Origin: Augochlora pura | Lineage: Eukaryota; Arthropoda; Insecta; Hymenoptera; Halictidae | Length of the DNA stretch: 64,000 nucleotides | Direction of reading: 5' to 3' | Assembly (NCBI RefSeq): GCF_028453695.1 | Contig: NC_135780.1 | Coordinates: forward strand, 14,352,376 to 14,416,375 | Position numbers and translations under genes: made by a program | Part shown: positions 61,800-64,000 of the stretch, piece by piece | Numbering within the stretch: position 1 is the stretch's first letter | Layout of the letters: each line of letters begins with the position of its first letter | The notes under the pieces: model-generated | What the model was told of the DNA's origin: nothing | Database searches by the model: none | What the model saw: only the letters and a program-made list of their open reading frames with translations

Positions 61800-64000
61800 C
61801 GTACTCGTATCGCGTTCTCTCGATACGGTGCAGCCCCGATCGATCTATCGAGTCGCGGACGGCCTTACGGGACAACGAGGCTCCGCTCGGACGAGCGACT
61901 TCAATTTTAATGAATTTTTCACCGGCGTTTTTCCGGTGGAACGGCTCGCCGCGTCCACTCTCGCTAATTATTGGCCGACAGCGTCGTCGCGACGAGACTG
62001 CCTCGCCGCGCCCGACGGATACGAAAAGCTTGGACCGTCGCGTTTTTCATCGTAACCGAAATTGGACGCTTCGTTGAACGTCCTTGCCGGACTTGGCCAG
62101 GAACGACGGGTAATTCGAACCTATGGCTAATTTCGACGAAATTTCTATCGCAGCACCCGACAAGGATCTCGTTTTTACATGTAGATGTCCAAGTTTCGAT
62201 TTTCGGACAACGAGATTCGGGAAGAATGTCCTCTACAATCGGTGACCCGGTGACATTTCCGAAAGATGCTCGCTGAATTCCTTTGAGGAAGACCGGCTCG
62301 TTGCACCGAAGGGGGATTGGTTAATAAGCGACGCGGAAAGTTGTGTCGCGTCGCGTCGCGTCGCGCAGTGCCGTGGCTCTGGCGCTCCGAGCTTGAATCG
62401 GCTCGTTTCCTATCCTCCGGTAGGCAGAAGGCAGAAGGCAGTACGCTACGCGATGCCTCTTCTTTCTTTTCTCGTAACACTTTCTAGCCCTCGACCTCGT
62501 GGCCGAGAATCGATCCCTGTGACGTAGTGCGTGAGCAAGAGCATGCCTTCGTGGAAAAAACGAAGTGGGCTGGGGCTGGAGTTCGCGCGGACTGCGACGC
62601 GGCGTTGGAGGGGAAAGGGTAGTCGACTCGTTAATAACTAATAGAATGCTTTCCTCTCCCTACGCGGCGGAGCCGTCTACCGGTCGCGTCAACTGTTACG
62701 GTCGAAACACGTTTTAATCCCTTAACGTCACTAAGTCGCTTGGCGGTGGCGCGACGCTTTTCGTACACAGACTTTACACGGCGTGGCAGAGTGCAGCCGC
62801 CGATAATTTGCCTCGGCTCTTACACCTGCGAAACGGAGAGGGTCGCAACGCGAGCTTTAGTCGAAACAACGAGGGCGAGGCTCGTCGCGAACACGCGGTG
62901 CAAGGCAGAGTTCCGTTCCGATGAACCCCAGGTGCGAGCATTTCGCGTATACGTAAACGACGGCAGCAGACCGAAAACTGGTTCGCGCAGCGTACGATTC
63001 GTTCGTAGATATTCCCTCAATTCTCGCAACCGATTCAACGTATTCGTTCGCGACCAAATATCGTAGCTGTTCCCATTGGTTTCGAACGCATCCTCGGTTT
63101 GAAAATAGTTTACCACCGATTTGGCGTTCTTGACCAAGAAGCATACTCTGCGAAGAAAATTAGGCCCGAATCTTCGTTCGATGCTGTTAACGTCGAACGT
63201 ATACGCGGTACGACAAAGTAGCAGGATTCGGCGCCCGTCTGTCGGAAAACCACCCCCATCGATCGATTCTCCATGATACCCTACCCTTGATTTATGGCCA
63301 ACACGACCAAAGACGATGTTCCCTAAAATTACCGAGCGACTTTTAAAACATGCACCCCCCTTCGGACGAAGACGAAGACTAGGAAGGGGAGATGAACGAG
63401 GGTTGTTTTTCGGGGAACGATGGCTGATGGCGGAGATCGTGGGGCGCGGAGTTGCGTAGAGGTTACATCGCAAGGTTATCGGATCTCCCTCGCGGATGAA
63501 ACATCCTCCGCGACCCGAATTGGGGTTGGTTTCTGCTACGTCGTTTGCGCGTACCATCAACGCGTCGATCGAACGTTGGTAATTTTTCCGAGTATGACTC
63601 CGATGGCTATTTAAATCGTAGTCGGTCGTGTACGGAAATGTATTCCATTTATTCTGTACGCGATGTTATCTCCATCGCGTAAAATGTAACGATACCCGCG
63701 CCAAACGTAACAATTCCAAAAATGTTTTAACTCTCTCCCAGGAACCACGCATTACTTGATATATATGAAATATACAACAAGTTCTTGCCGCAATTGGAAA
63801 AGTTCCCGCAAAGATAAAAAATTTGCTTCGCAGTTGCGGAGCTCGATTATCCCGATGTTCGTACAGCGGTCCAAGTTGATCGTGTTCGAGCCCGTAACGA
63901 AATCCGTAAGCCCTTGATCGAACAATTAAAGCTGTAGCGGCGACTACCGCAGAATACTGGCACGCGCGCAGGTGCATCGAAACTATAGAAACGCGTTCGA

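Larger units (their letters stand above)
55601..64000. other. Non-coding DNA downstream of Rgl; no supported gene
   Basis: No frame resembles a known protein. A CpG-rich, leader-like stretch at about 58,140-58,530 ends in a good donor sequence (GAGAAAC|GTGAGT). Long pyrimidine tracts lie at 58592-58647 and 60427-60460, and C-rich and 12-bp arrays lie near 61,580-61,651. Confidence 0.55.

Noticed and set aside
62820..63560. 246-codon - strand frame near the right end
   Set aside because: No motif, no similarity recognised, and no codon bias distinct from the surrounding non-coding DNA.
1..64000. tRNA or rRNA genes
   Set aside because: Scattered GGTTCGA-like boxes (for example near 29328 and 36904) lack a paired A box and a cloverleaf, so nothing could be supported.

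Overview
This is a eukaryotic nuclear window. It has two multi-exon protein-coding genes on the + strand with GT-AG introns, long non-coding stretches, many CpG dinucleotides and very many short tandem repeats. Both proteins are the insect type of their families. The CpG-rich, repeat-rich background and compact internal introns fit a hymenopteran insect, possibly a bee or ant. The order is an inference from general character; no search was possible.

Layout. 1-19,075: no coding gene I can support; CpG-rich DNA with many 2-7 bp tandem repeats, probably intergenic plus the 5' leader and first intron of the next gene. 19,090-23,788: CSRNP/Axud1-type cysteine/serine-rich nuclear protein, four coding exons, 1,202 aa. 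23,789 to about 26,950: visibly AT-richer block holding a probable long 3' UTR and, at 25,501-25,902, a short non-autonomous piggyBac-like element (TTAA duplication, 12-bp inverted ends, internal 44-bp tandem copies). About 26,950-44,994: non-coding, with one candidate alternative first coding exon at 28,430-28,459. 44,995-54,778: Rgl (Ral guanine nucleotide exchange factor), six coding exons, 761 aa, with RasGEF-N, RasGEF and Ras-association domains in order. 54,779 to about 55,600: probable Rgl 3' UTR. 55,600-64,000: repeat-rich non-coding DNA with no gene I can support.

The two genes do not form a functional unit that I can see. CSRNP proteins are nuclear DNA-binding proteins of the stress/early-response type. 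Rgl is a cytoplasmic/membrane signalling protein linking Ras/Rap to Ral. They share only neighbourhood and strand. All exon junctions below were placed by hand by matching reading-frame phase across GT/AG sites and checking that the joined protein follows the family pattern. Transcript ends and promoters are not determined.
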